A stretch of DNA of 61,003 nucleotides from assembly GCA_021780315.1 (NCBI GenBank), contig JAJXYY010000029.1, positions 1 through 61,003 of the forward strand, in the 5' to 3' direction. A program made the translations under genes and the position numbers. Origin of the DNA: Acidobacteriota bacterium (lineage in GTDB: Bacteria > Acidobacteriota > Terriglobia > Terriglobales > Acidobacteriaceae). Below the pieces are notes generated by a model. That model was not told the DNA's origin and ran no database searches. It saw only the letters and a program-made list of their open reading frames with translations. The first letter of the stretch is position 1. Each line of letters starts with the position of its first letter. This document shows positions 7,178 through 16,458 of the stretch, in pieces.

Positions 7178-10100
7178 TTGCCGGTGCAGGTAGGGAGATT
7201 GCGGAGTAATTTGCGACGAATTGGCGATTGGCGCAGTGGCATGGCCGCGATGGCCTGCGGCGGAATGCTGCTGGCAGTGTTGACTGTGCTGCTGACCGTC
7301 ATGATGAGTTTGTCGGCTAACGCTCAGAGTGGTGGGGGTGCGGAGTGGCCGAGTCTGGGGGTGGGTGGGTTGGGAGAGTTGCAGTTGGAGGGTACAGCTG
7401 CGTTGGCGGAAGAGCAACTGTCTGCAGGTCCGGTGCTTGCAAAGCAGGCTGATTCCGGAGTTTCGATTTGGCAGTGGCGCGGGTTGTTGGTGGAGAAGAT
7501 TACGTTTGATGGTGTGATGTTTGATGCAACCGATACGCTTCCGTTGGAGTTAGCGCAGAAGGCTGGGCAGCCTTTGGATCCGCGTCAGGTGCGGGAGAGT
7601 ACGCGGCGCTTATTTGCGAGTGGCCGGTATCGCGATATTGCCGTGCGAGGTATTCGCCATGGGGATACGGTCGTGTTGGTGTTTGTGGGGGTTCCACGGT
7701 ACTACGTGGGCCGGGTCGTGATCGAAGGGGTGAAGAGTGATCGGTTGTCGTCGCAACTGGAGTATGCGACCAAGCTGGACCCTGGTACGGCACTGACGGA
7801 GGGAGCGGTGGAGGCCGGTGTGGAAGGGGTTCGGGAGACGCTGCGGCAGAATGGCTACTACCAGCCTACTGTGACGGTGAAGTCGGAGCTGGATACGGCG
7901 GGGAACCAGGTGAATGCGACCTATCGGGTGGTGGTAGGGCCGCAGGCGCGGATCGGCAAGGTGACGGTAGAGGGGACGGACCCGGGAGTGACGGTGGAAG
8001 AGTTTCGCAAGCAGGGTAAGTTGAAGATGGGGAGCAAGGTATCTCACGATACGACGGGCAATGCGTTGACGCGGTTGCGCTCGCAGTATCAGAAGAAAGA
8101 TCGTCTGGAAGCGACGGTGACATTGCAAAAGCAGACCTACAACGCTGGGCGGAAGCAGTTGGATTACACCTTCCATGCGAATCAAGGGCCTAAGGTACAG
8201 GTACTGGTGGAGGGAGTGAAGCTGTCCAAGGGAAAGCTTCATAGCTTGTTACCGATCTTTGAAGAGGGGACGATTGACAACGATCTACTGAATGAAGGGG
8301 TATATAACGTCCGGGATTATCTGGAGCAGCAGGGGTATTTTGACGCGACTGTAGACGTGAAGGTGATTGGAGCGGGCACGGCGTCGGAGCGAGTGGTTTA
8401 TGCGGTCGTACGAGGGGTGAAGCATAAAGTGGTGGCGGTGGCACTGGAGGGGAATCGGTACTTCTCGGACGATCTGTTGCGGGAGCGGTTGAAAGTGCAG
8501 AAGGCGGACGCATACCAGCGGAGTGGACGATACAGCCAGTCGCTGGTGGCTGCGGATGTGGCGTCGATTGCCGGTCTGTATCGTACGAACGGGTTCGACC
8601 AGGTTAAGGTGACTCCAGTGGTGGATGATACGGATGAGGGTCCGAACGGGAAAGACCTGAAGCTGGCGCAGATCCACGTCACCTATCAAGTGCAGGAGGG
8701 GCCGCAACAGAAGTTTGGGAGTGTGGAGTTGACGGGCGTAGATGCGAGCCGAATGCAGGCAGTGCGGGTGCTGCTGAACGCGCAGCCGGGACAGCCGTTC
8801 TCGCTGATCACGCTGGCGGGTGACCGGGATGCGGTGCTGGCTTATTACGTGAGTCATGGCTTCGACCAGGCGCGGGTTGAGATTCGCCAAAATAAGGCAA
8901 GTGGCGATGTCGACAAGACAGACGTGTCGCTGAAGGTAACGGAAGGCCAGCAGGTGTTTGTCAACAGAGTGCTGCTGTCCGGGATTGAACATACGCGGCC
9001 GAAGCTGGTAGCCAGTCAGGTCTTGGTGCATCCGGGTGATCCTCTAGACCAGAGTGCGTTACTCGAGACGCAGCGGAACCTGTATAACCTGGCGCTGTTC
9101 AATGAGGTGGTGGCGGCGGTGCAGAATCCTGCGGGGGATGCTCCGCGCAAGAATGTGGTGTTACAGGTAACGGAGGCCCGGCGGTGGGACGTGACTTATG
9201 GCTTCGGGTTGGAGGCACAGACGGGCACACCGCAGACGGGAACGATCTCTGAGGCTTCGCGAATCCAGTTGGGATTGCCTCCGAATGCGCAGTATTCGCA
9301 GGAGGGAAAGGCGGGAGTGAGTCCCCGGGTGTCGCTGGATATTGGAAGGATCAATCTGCGTGGTTCTGAGAACTCGCTGACACTTCATACCACGTACGGA
9401 CTGCTGGAAAAGGTTGCGACCCTGAGTTTTCAGGATGCGCGTCTGCGGAACAGTAAAAAGTTTTCGGCGACGGTTTCGGGTGGCTATACCAATGTCCAGA
9501 ACATTACGACCTTTGCCTCGTCTACGGCGCAGTTTGATATCCGGATGACGCAGAAGTTTCGGTTGACGGACACCTTCATCTACGACTTCGAGTACCGGCG
9601 CGTCAAGGTTGACCCGAATAGCTTGCAGGTGTCGGCGAACCTGATCCCGCTGTTATCGCAACCGGTGCGCGTAGGTGGCCCGGGTTTGACCTGGTTTCAC
9701 GACACGCGGCAACCGGGGCCACTGGATGCGGTGAAGGGTTCGTATACGTCGGTGCAGGCGTTTGTTGCATCGTCGAAGTTCGGGTCGCAGACGGACTTTA
9801 GCCGGACCGATATGACGAACTCGACTTACTACGAGTTTGGAAAAGAGAAGTATGTCTTTGCCCGGAATACACGCATCGGCTTCGAGCGCGCATTTGGGTC
9901 GAATCCGAACGTAGGGAATACGGAATGTCTGGGAGTATTGCTGACGACCAATCCCAGTTGCATTGCGGTGCCGCTGCCAGAACGTTTGTATGCAGGCGGT
10001 GCGACGTCGCATCGCGGATTTGGGATCAATGGGGCGGGCCCGCGTGATTTGCAGACAGGTTATCCGGTGGGTGGGACGGCGGCTTTCGTAAACTCCTTCG

Positions 10101-10471
10101 AGCTACGGATGCCGGCCCCGACGTTGCCCTATGTGGGGTCCAGCGTGAATTTTGTTTTGTTCCATGACATGGGGAATGTGTTTCAGAATGTGTCCACGAT
10201 GTTTCCGAGTTTTGCCCGTTTCCAGCAGCCGGACAAGCAGACATGCAACGATGTCTCCGGATCGATCGGGACGTGTAACTTCAATTATTTTTCACATGCT
10301 GTAGGAGCGGGTGCGCGCTACAAGACTCCTGTTGGACCGATACGTCTCGACTTTAGTTACAATTTGAATCCTCCCATTTACCCGGTGATTTACGACTTCA
10401 ATAACAGTTCGCCACACGTGGGCCAGGCGGGCCACTTCAATTTTTTCTTCAGTATTGGGGAGAGCTTCTAG
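7178..10471 (+). CDS. BamA/TamA-like Omp85 outer-membrane protein with seven POTRA domains
   Basis: This 1097-residue Omp85-family protein has a hydrophobic signal segment (about residues 22-50, ending ANAQ). Seven successive units each open with a strand such as KITFDGV, RVVIEGV, KVTVEGT, QVLVEGV, AVALEGN, SVELTGV or RVLLSGI, and close with a V-x-V/L-x-V-x-x-G type strand. These are POTRA domains, against five in BamA and three in TamA. From about residue 665 a 16-strand-type beta-barrel follows, with GGATSHRGFG matching the conserved (V/I)RG(F/Y) loop-6 motif, and a C-terminal strand ending in Phe. Such proteins insert outer-membrane proteins or work with TamB. The start is uncertain: TTG 7178, TTG 7199 or ATG 7241. 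The next gene overlaps the stop by one base. Confidence 0.92.
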   Translation: MPVQVGRLRSNLRRIGDWRSGMAAMACGGMLLAVLTVLLTVMMSLSANAQSGGGAEWPSLGVGGLGELQLEGTAALAEEQLSAGPVLAKQADSGVSIWQWRGLLVEKITFDGVMFDATDTLPLELAQKAGQPLDPRQVRESTRRLFASGRYRDIAVRGIRHGDTVVLVFVGVPRYYVGRVVIEGVKSDRLSSQLEYATKLDPGTALTEGAVEAGVEGVRETLRQNGYYQPTVTVKSELDTAGNQVNATYRVVVGPQARIGKVTVEGTDPGVTVEEFRKQGKLKMGSKVSHDTTGNALTRLRSQYQKKDRLEATVTLQKQTYNAGRKQLDYTFHANQGPKVQVLVEGVKLSKGKLHSLLPIFEEGTIDNDLLNEGVYNVRDYLEQQGYFDATVDVKVIGAGTASERVVYAVVRGVKHKVVAVALEGNRYFSDDLLRERLKVQKADAYQRSGRYSQSLVAADVASIAGLYRTNGFDQVKVTPVVDDTDEGPNGKDLKLAQIHVTYQVQEGPQQKFGSVELTGVDASRMQAVRVLLNAQPGQPFSLITLAGDRDAVLAYYVSHGFDQARVEIRQNKASGDVDKTDVSLKVTEGQQVFVNRVLLSGIEHTRPKLVASQVLVHPGDPLDQSALLETQRNLYNLALFNEVVAAVQNPAGDAPRKNVVLQVTEARRWDVTYGFGLEAQTGTPQTGTISEASRIQLGLPPNAQYSQEGKAGVSPRVSLDIGRINLRGSENSLTLHTTYGLLEKVATLSFQDARLRNSKKFSATVSGGYTNVQNITTFASSTAQFDIRMTQKFRLTDTFIYDFEYRRVKVDPNSLQVSANLIPLLSQPVRVGGPGLTWFHDTRQPGPLDAVKGSYTSVQAFVASSKFGSQTDFSRTDMTNSTYYEFGKEKYVFARNTRIGFERAFGSNPNVGNTECLGVLLTTNPSCIAVPLPERLYAGGATSHRGFGINGAGPRDLQTGYPVGGTAAFVNSFELRMPAPTLPYVGSSVNFVLFHDMGNVFQNVSTMFPSFARFQQPDKQTCNDVSGSIGTCNFNYFSHAVGAGARYKTPVGPIRLDFSYNLNPPIYPVIYDFNNSSPHVGQAGHFNFFFSIGESF

Positions 10472-11211
10472 TGGCCAGGCACAGGTACAGGACGGTGGGC
10501 TTTCTGGTGCTCTCGATGGTGTGCGCGGTACGTGGGACGGCGCAGACGTCGACGGGCACCGCAGGGACCAGTCAATCGACACATGCTTTACCTGGTGTGG
10601 AGTTGGATCGACTGGTGGCAGTGGTGAATGGCGAAGTGATACTGGAGAGTGATGTAGATGAAGAGCGCCGGATGAACGCGTTTCAACCGTTTCAGGATTC
10701 GAGTAAAAGTTTTTCGAGGGAGCGGGCGATAGACCGGTTGGTGGACCGCGTTTTGATTCTGCAACAGGCAAAATTACAGCCCGACCAGGAGATTTCAGAT
10801 GCCGCGGTTGAGGCGCAATTGGCGACTCTGCGGCAAGATATACCGGCGTGTAAGCAATATCACTGCGCGACGGCGGCAGGGTGGATGAAGTTTGTGACCG
10901 ACCAAGGTTTTACGATGGACGAGTTGATGCGGCGGTGGCGGGAGCGGATGCAGGTTCTGCGTTTTATCGAGCTGCGTTTCCGTGCTGGGATCCGAATATC
11001 TGACGACGAGGTTAAGGATTACTACGAGAAGACTCTGTTGCCGGAGTATGAGCGGCAGAAGAGTGTTGCTCCCAAGCTGAATACGATTGCCGATCGCATT
11101 CAGGAGATTCTTTTGCAGCAGCAAGTGGGCAACCTATTGGTGGATTGGTTGAAGACGTTGCGCGCGCAGGGCTCCGTACGGATGATGCAGCCGGGCGAGG
11201 TGGCTCCGTGA
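10471..11211 (+). CDS. SurA-like periplasmic chaperone lacking a PPIase domain
   Basis: The 246-residue protein has a signal sequence (FLVLSMVCAVRGTAQ) and then the SurA N-terminal chaperone fold. Key stretches are LDRLVAVVNGEVILESDVDEE, RAIDRLVDRVLILQQAK, and a late helix region ISDDEVKDYYEKTLLPEY that in SurA precedes the parvulin domain. No parvulin (rotamase) domain follows. It should escort unfolded outer-membrane proteins across the periplasm without proline isomerase activity. The GTG start shares one base with the stop of the Omp85 gene (TAGTG), and the stop overlaps the tamB start, so the three are translated as one operon. Confidence 0.85.
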   Translation: MARHRYRTVGFLVLSMVCAVRGTAQTSTGTAGTSQSTHALPGVELDRLVAVVNGEVILESDVDEERRMNAFQPFQDSSKSFSRERAIDRLVDRVLILQQAKLQPDQEISDAAVEAQLATLRQDIPACKQYHCATAAGWMKFVTDQGFTMDELMRRWRERMQVLRFIELRFRAGIRISDDEVKDYYEKTLLPEYERQKSVAPKLNTIADRIQEILLQQQVGNLLVDWLKTLRAQGSVRMMQPGEVAP

Positions 11212-14200
11212 GCGAACACCGCCGTAAGCGTGAGGATGAGGTAGTGCCGGGAGACGCCGCGAAACAGGGTGTGGGGTTGATGGCAGCGTGGTTTTCGCTG
11301 GGACTGGCAGTGATTTTGCTGGTAGTGACGGCAGGCTTTTCCTGGTACACCAGGACCGCAGATTTTCAGCGAAGGGTGAAGAGCGAGTTTGTAAGGGTGC
11401 TTGAAGATGCAACGGGCGGGCGAGTGGATTTGGGAGCGATTACGTTTCACCTCTGGCATTTGACGGTGGTGGCTGATCGGTTGGTTATCCACGGTTTGGA
11501 GGGGCCAGGGGAGGCTCCGTATCTGTCCGCAGAGCGCGTTGAAGTACGCGTAAAGATCTTCAACTTCTTTGCTCATACGGCAGGCAGTGGGCTGGGATCG
11601 CATGTCGCACTGAATTATTTGCGGGTGGACCGGCCGCTGATTCATCTGATTGTGAACGCGGATGGTACGACGAATCAGCCGATACCGAAACGTCCGCGCA
11701 CCAGCACGGTGCCGGTTACGGACACGCTGCTTGATCTGCGGGCCGAGACGGTGGAGATGGCAGATGGCGTGGTGTTGGTGAACGAGAAGTCTACGCCGTT
11801 TGAACTGGCTGCTCGCGGTTTGAGTGCGGACGTGCATTACCTGCATGGTATGGATCGGTACAGAATCCAGGTGGACTTGAAAGACCTGCGTACGAAGCTG
11901 GCCGGTGGGCCAGAGGCGAAGTCTGAGTTGCGGGCCATGGCAGAGTTAGGTCGAGATGTAGTGGAGTTGCATCAGTTTGATTTTCGTAGCGGCAAGGCTT
12001 CAGAGCTAACGGCAGTTGGAAGCCTGGTGCATTTTGCGAAGCCAGAGTGGAAGATACGGGCTGAGGGTTCGGTGGAGTTGACCCAGGTGTCGCTGCTGAG
12101 TGGGGTGGAGGGATTGAACGCCGGTTCGGTAGAGCTAGAGGTAGACGGCCACAACTGCGTGGCAAAGCCGGCGGAAGCGCCCAAACAGGGCGGGTTCTGG
12201 AGACGGGGTGTGGGGGGCAAGGACAAGAAACATGGACCGAATGCAGCTTCTGCCGATCCTGAGTGCCTTGCGGGATATCTATTTTCGGGTACAGCGAAGG
12301 TGCGAGGTGCGGCCTACCGGAACATCTATGTGCAACTGCACGATGTGAACGGTGGAGCGCGGCTGCATGTGACTCCCGATGAGTTGTTACTGACGGAGAT
12401 GACAGGTGCCGTCGTGAGTGGTGGAAGCGCAGAGGGAACGTTGCGGATTGTGAACTGGCTCGGCAATGCCCCGCAGAGCACGGGGGTGCATCCGTCCAAG
12501 AGTACGGCTGCACAGGGGAGTTGGACGCGGGCCTATCTGGATGCGACTGTGACCAAGCTGCCGTTGCGAACGATTATGGATGTGACAGCGGAGCACTACG
12601 GGGACCTGGGGTTCGATACGGCGGTGAGTGGGCCGGTAAAGGTGCAGTGGGGCGGGCCAGAGAAGGATGTAGCTGATACGGTCGAAGCAGATGGGGAGTT
12701 AAGGCTGACGCCGACCGGTGTGAAGCGGAAGGGTGCATTGTCAGACGTGCCGGTGACGGGTAGGGCGGTTGCTCATTACGTTGGTAAAACGGAGGTGGTG
12801 CAGATCCAGAGTATGGCGCTCCAGACTCCACAAGCGAATATGGAGGCAAGTGGCTTGCTAGGGGTTAACCTGGGTGATCGCCTGACGGGCCTGCGTGTGG
12901 ATTTGACCGTGCGGGATCTCGATGAGTTCAACCAGTTGCTGACGACGCTAGATCTGGAGGGGTTTGGGAAGAAGGGGCGCGCGGCGATTCCGCTGGTATT
13001 GCATGGTCCACTGCAATTCAATGGGACGGCGCGGGGGGTGATTGCGAATCTGGACGTGAAGGGACACCTGCAGGGGAGTGCGGTGGAGGCGCAGCTGAGT
13101 CCGACTGCGAGTGTGCTGATGGATACGGTTGATGCAGATGGAGAGTACTCGCCCAACGGTGGGGTAGCGTTGGCTGCGTCGACGATCCGACACGGAACGA
13201 CACTGGTGCATGTGATGGGCGATACGCGTCCGCACAAGTTGGTATCGGGCCGCGGTGTAGCGACGTATGTGTGGGATGAGCTAACGAGTGTGGATGCGAA
13301 GGTGCAAATCGCAGCTGCACCGGTGCAGGATGTGTTGCAGATTGCGGGACAGGCGGGTGTTGCTCCGGTTACTGGGACGATGGATGCGGATGGTCAGTTA
13401 CGCGGGACGTTTGCGAGCATGTTGGGCGATGGACGGGTTACGTTGCGAAAGGGCGTGGCGTATGGCGAGCCCTTCGATACGGCCGCGGCGAGTCTGACGG
13501 TGCAGGGAAAGGATGTTGAGGCTAGCCAGATAGTGGTGCAGTTGGCTGGGGTTACGGTGAAGGGCAACGGCGGGTTCAACATCGGTACCAAGCGTCTGCA
13601 TGGACATGCTGAGATGAGCAACCTGTTGCTGTCTAAGCTGCATGCAGTGCAGCAGAGCAAGTCGAATGTGGATGGAGTATTGAGCGTGGTGGCGGACGCG
13701 AATGGGACTCTGAGTGAGCCGGGCATGAAGGCCTATGCGACGTTGAAGAACCTGACGCTAAACGATCAGGCGGCTGGAGAGATTGCAGCGAACGTCCATA
13801 GCGAAGGCAAGGTTGTGAATTTTGTTGCGAACGCGAATGTGGTTGGTGCGACGGCGCAGATCTCAGGAGAGACTGAGTTAGTGGCGGATTATCCGACGCA
13901 GGCGAAGCTCACGTTTTCCGGGCTGGACGTAAATCGTCCGCTGGCAATCTATGCTCCGGGGCGGGTGGTGGTGGAGTCATCGATTGGCGGCGTGGTGACA
14001 GTGAGTGGGCCATTGCGGGTCCCGAAGGAGTTGACCGGGCAGGCAGTGGTGGAGAACGTGGATGTGAAGCTTCAAGGGATTGAACTGAAGACAGTGGAGC
14101 CGATGCGGATGGGTCTGCAAGGCGGTATTGTGCGCCTGGAAGCCCTGCACATCCTGGGACAGGATACCGACATGACGGTGAGTGGGACGGGGCAGATATT

Positions 14201-15497
14201 TGGTGCAAGTGATGTGAAGGGTGGCAAATTGGATGTGAAAGCGAAGGGCAGCGTGAGTACGGCACTGCTGCATACGTTTGATCCAGATATCGTTTCGAGT
14301 GGCAAGGTGGAGTTTACGGTGGCAGCGGGTGGGCAGGTGTTGAATCCGACGGTTACTGGGCGAGTGAAGTTCGATAAGGTGAATGCGTCTATCGACGGTG
14401 TGCCGAATGGGCTAAGCGATATGAATGGGACGCTGGTTTTCAACCAAGATCGGCTACAGGTGGAGAGTCTGACTGCCATGACGGGTGGGGGGCAGTTGAA
14501 TATTGGTGGGTCGCTGCGGTATCGGAATGGTGTGTATGCCGACCTGACGGCGACAGGGGACGCAGTTCGGGTGCGGCTCTATGGGATTAGTGCAACGGCG
14601 AATGCGCATTTGAAACTGCAGGGTGGAATACAGGGTGCGCTGTTGAGTGGGAACGTGGTTATTACGCGGTTTGGGGTAGGGCAGAATGTAGACTTTGCCG
14701 CATTCGCTGGTGGAGCCGGGGTGAGTGCACCGAGCGATTTAAACGCTCCGACAAACAAGATTCGACTGGATGTGCGGGTGACGAGTGCGCCGCAGTTGGA
14801 CTTCCAGAATTCGTATGCGAAGCTGGCTGGAACCGTAGACCTAACGTTGCGGGGGACCGTGGCGGAGCCGACCGTGCTGGGACGTATCCAGATTACGGAT
14901 GGGAGTGCGACGTTTGCTGGTACCAAGTATCAACTACAGCGGGGAGATGTTTACTTTACGAACCCAGTGCGAATTGATCCCGTGATTGATTTGGATGCAA
15001 CGGCACGGGTGGAGAATTATGACATCACGATTGGGCTGCATGGGACTGCGACGAGTTTGAAGCCTACCTACCGGTCGGAGCCACCGCTGAGCGAGGCGGA
15101 TGTGTTTGCCCTGCTGGCACTGGGCCGGACGCAGGAAGAGGCACAGCTGTATCAGGAGCAGCAGATGCAGGGAGGGGCTGATCCTACGACGAGTTCGCTG
15201 CTGGGTGGTGCATTGAATGCGACGGTGAGCAATCGGGTGGAGAAGCTGTTTGGGGTGGGGAGTGTGAAGATCGATCCGGCCTTTGTTGGGACGCTGGGGA
15301 ATTCGGCGGCCCGTATCACGGTGCAACAGCAGATCTCGCGGCAACTGACGGCGACGTACGCGACGAATGTAAACCAATCCGCGCAGCAGTTGATCCAATT
15401 GCAGTATGACTTAAATCGGAACATGTCTATTGTAGCGACACGCGACGAAACAGGCGTTTTCAGCATTGTGTACAAGCTGCGTCGGAGGTATCGTTAG
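11208..15497 (+). CDS. tamB: TamB-family translocation and assembly module / lipid-bridge protein
   Basis: Starting at the GTG that overlaps the preceding stop (GTGA), the product has 1429 residues. One N-terminal membrane helix (LMAAWFSLGLAVILLVVTAG) anchors it in the inner membrane. A very long beta-rich body of AsmA/TamB repeats follows, and the C-terminal TamB (DUF490) domain lies in roughly the last 350 residues, with GTVAEPTVLGRIQITDGSA, YFTNPVRIDPVIDLDATA and LSEADVFALLALGRT. TamB spans the periplasm and meets an Omp85 protein; recent work on AsmA-like proteins supports phospholipid transport. Its place behind the seven-POTRA Omp85 gene argues that the two form a TAM-like complex. A longer frame starting at 11145 lies inside the chaperone gene and is not preferred. 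Confidence 0.93.
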   Translation: MSEHRRKREDEVVPGDAAKQGVGLMAAWFSLGLAVILLVVTAGFSWYTRTADFQRRVKSEFVRVLEDATGGRVDLGAITFHLWHLTVVADRLVIHGLEGPGEAPYLSAERVEVRVKIFNFFAHTAGSGLGSHVALNYLRVDRPLIHLIVNADGTTNQPIPKRPRTSTVPVTDTLLDLRAETVEMADGVVLVNEKSTPFELAARGLSADVHYLHGMDRYRIQVDLKDLRTKLAGGPEAKSELRAMAELGRDVVELHQFDFRSGKASELTAVGSLVHFAKPEWKIRAEGSVELTQVSLLSGVEGLNAGSVELEVDGHNCVAKPAEAPKQGGFWRRGVGGKDKKHGPNAASADPECLAGYLFSGTAKVRGAAYRNIYVQLHDVNGGARLHVTPDELLLTEMTGAVVSGGSAEGTLRIVNWLGNAPQSTGVHPSKSTAAQGSWTRAYLDATVTKLPLRTIMDVTAEHYGDLGFDTAVSGPVKVQWGGPEKDVADTVEADGELRLTPTGVKRKGALSDVPVTGRAVAHYVGKTEVVQIQSMALQTPQANMEASGLLGVNLGDRLTGLRVDLTVRDLDEFNQLLTTLDLEGFGKKGRAAIPLVLHGPLQFNGTARGVIANLDVKGHLQGSAVEAQLSPTASVLMDTVDADGEYSPNGGVALAASTIRHGTTLVHVMGDTRPHKLVSGRGVATYVWDELTSVDAKVQIAAAPVQDVLQIAGQAGVAPVTGTMDADGQLRGTFASMLGDGRVTLRKGVAYGEPFDTAAASLTVQGKDVEASQIVVQLAGVTVKGNGGFNIGTKRLHGHAEMSNLLLSKLHAVQQSKSNVDGVLSVVADANGTLSEPGMKAYATLKNLTLNDQAAGEIAANVHSEGKVVNFVANANVVGATAQISGETELVADYPTQAKLTFSGLDVNRPLAIYAPGRVVVESSIGGVVTVSGPLRVPKELTGQAVVENVDVKLQGIELKTVEPMRMGLQGGIVRLEALHILGQDTDMTVSGTGQIFGASDVKGGKLDVKAKGSVSTALLHTFDPDIVSSGKVEFTVAAGGQVLNPTVTGRVKFDKVNASIDGVPNGLSDMNGTLVFNQDRLQVESLTAMTGGGQLNIGGSLRYRNGVYADLTATGDAVRVRLYGISATANAHLKLQGGIQGALLSGNVVITRFGVGQNVDFAAFAGGAGVSAPSDLNAPTNKIRLDVRVTSAPQLDFQNSYAKLAGTVDLTLRGTVAEPTVLGRIQITDGSATFAGTKYQLQRGDVYFTNPVRIDPVIDLDATARVENYDITIGLHGTATSLKPTYRSEPPLSEADVFALLALGRTQEEAQLYQEQQMQGGADPTTSSLLGGALNATVSNRVEKLFGVGSVKIDPAFVGTLGNSAARITVQQQISRQLTATYATNVNQSAQQLIQLQYDLNRNMSIVATRDETGVFSIVYKLRRRYR

Positions 15498-15599
15498 GTT
15501 GCCTGAAAGCTGGTTCAAGCATCTGTTCATTGAGGGGTATCGGTAGCAACGGGACAGGCAGTGCAGTTGAGACTTTTTGACCAATAAAGGAGCCGTCCG

Positions 15600-16391
15600 A
15601 TGAATGTTCGAACGAAGACTGCAGTATCGATGTGGGTATTTGCTGTATTGATTGCGGTGGGTATGCCTTTGTGTGCATATGCCCAGGCGACGAGTGCCGG
15701 TGCTGCCAGTGTGAGCGATGCGCCGATCCAGACCGACGTGCTGAAGACACTGGATAACAAGCGGTACAAAGACGTGAAAGTGGCGGTTCAGGACGGTGTA
15801 GTGAAGCTGACTGGCACAGTTCCGTTGTATGCCGATAAGGAGGATGCCGATAAGCGAGCGCACCATCGTCGCGGGGTAAAGGGCGTCGAGAACCTGATCG
15901 AAGTTGGTGGCCCTGTGGTAGAAGATGTGACTCTGCGGGATAAACTTGCGGAGAAGCTGGCATATGACCGGGTGGGCTATGGGACAACGGCCTTCAATGC
16001 GTTGACGATCAGCGTGCAGAATGGTTCGGTAACCCTGGGTGGCGTCGCGTACGGGCCGATGGATAAGGATTCTGCCTTGAGCCTGGTTTCGAATTATCCC
16101 GGGGTGAAGGATGTGATCGACAATATTGAAGTCGCACCGACTTCACCGATGGATGATCGAATTCGGCTGGCGGAGGCACGTGCGATTTATGGTGCGCCGC
16201 AGCTAAACAAATATGCAATCGATCCTGCCAAGCCAATACGGATTACGGTGGTGAACGGCAATGTCACGCTTTCCGGTGTTGTGGACAACCAAGCGGACAA
16301 GGATGTGGCGAATATCCGTGCGAATGGGGTTTCCGGGGTGTTCAAGGTAATTAACAATTTGCAGGTGGCTGGTAGTCCTGCTGAGAAATAG
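15600..16391 (+). CDS. Periplasmic protein with three BON domains
   Basis: The 263-residue protein has a signal peptide (about residues 1-29, ending AYAQA). Three BON (bacterial OsmY and nodulation) domains follow at about 45-105, 112-178 and 188-256. Each shows the pattern of charged helix, V-x-V-x-N/D-G-x-V-x-L-x-G strand pair, and a GV..V.N.I/L.V ending: AVQDGVVKLTGTV, SVQNGSVTLGGVA and TVVNGNVTLSGVV. BON proteins such as OsmY bind membranes or help envelope proteins under stress. AAGGAG lies 7 nt before the ATG. It follows tamB by about 100 bp and ends at a strong terminator, so it may be a single-gene unit. Confidence 0.9.
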   Translation: MNVRTKTAVSMWVFAVLIAVGMPLCAYAQATSAGAASVSDAPIQTDVLKTLDNKRYKDVKVAVQDGVVKLTGTVPLYADKEDADKRAHHRRGVKGVENLIEVGGPVVEDVTLRDKLAEKLAYDRVGYGTTAFNALTISVQNGSVTLGGVAYGPMDKDSALSLVSNYPGVKDVIDNIEVAPTSPMDDRIRLAEARAIYGAPQLNKYAIDPAKPIRITVVNGNVTLSGVVDNQADKDVANIRANGVSGVFKVINNLQVAGSPAEK

Positions 16392-16408
16392 GCATGGTTT
16401 TTCTGTTT

Positions 16409-16446
16409 CAAGGCGGCATCGGTCTCCGATGCCGCCTTGATTCTTT
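16409..16446 (+). terminator. Terminator after the BON protein gene
   Basis: A 14-bp perfect stem (16409-16422 with 16426-16439) has a three-base loop, followed by ATTCTTTTA. It is the clearest intrinsic terminator in the window. Confidence 0.9.
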
Positions 16447-16458
16447 TACGATGAAGAG

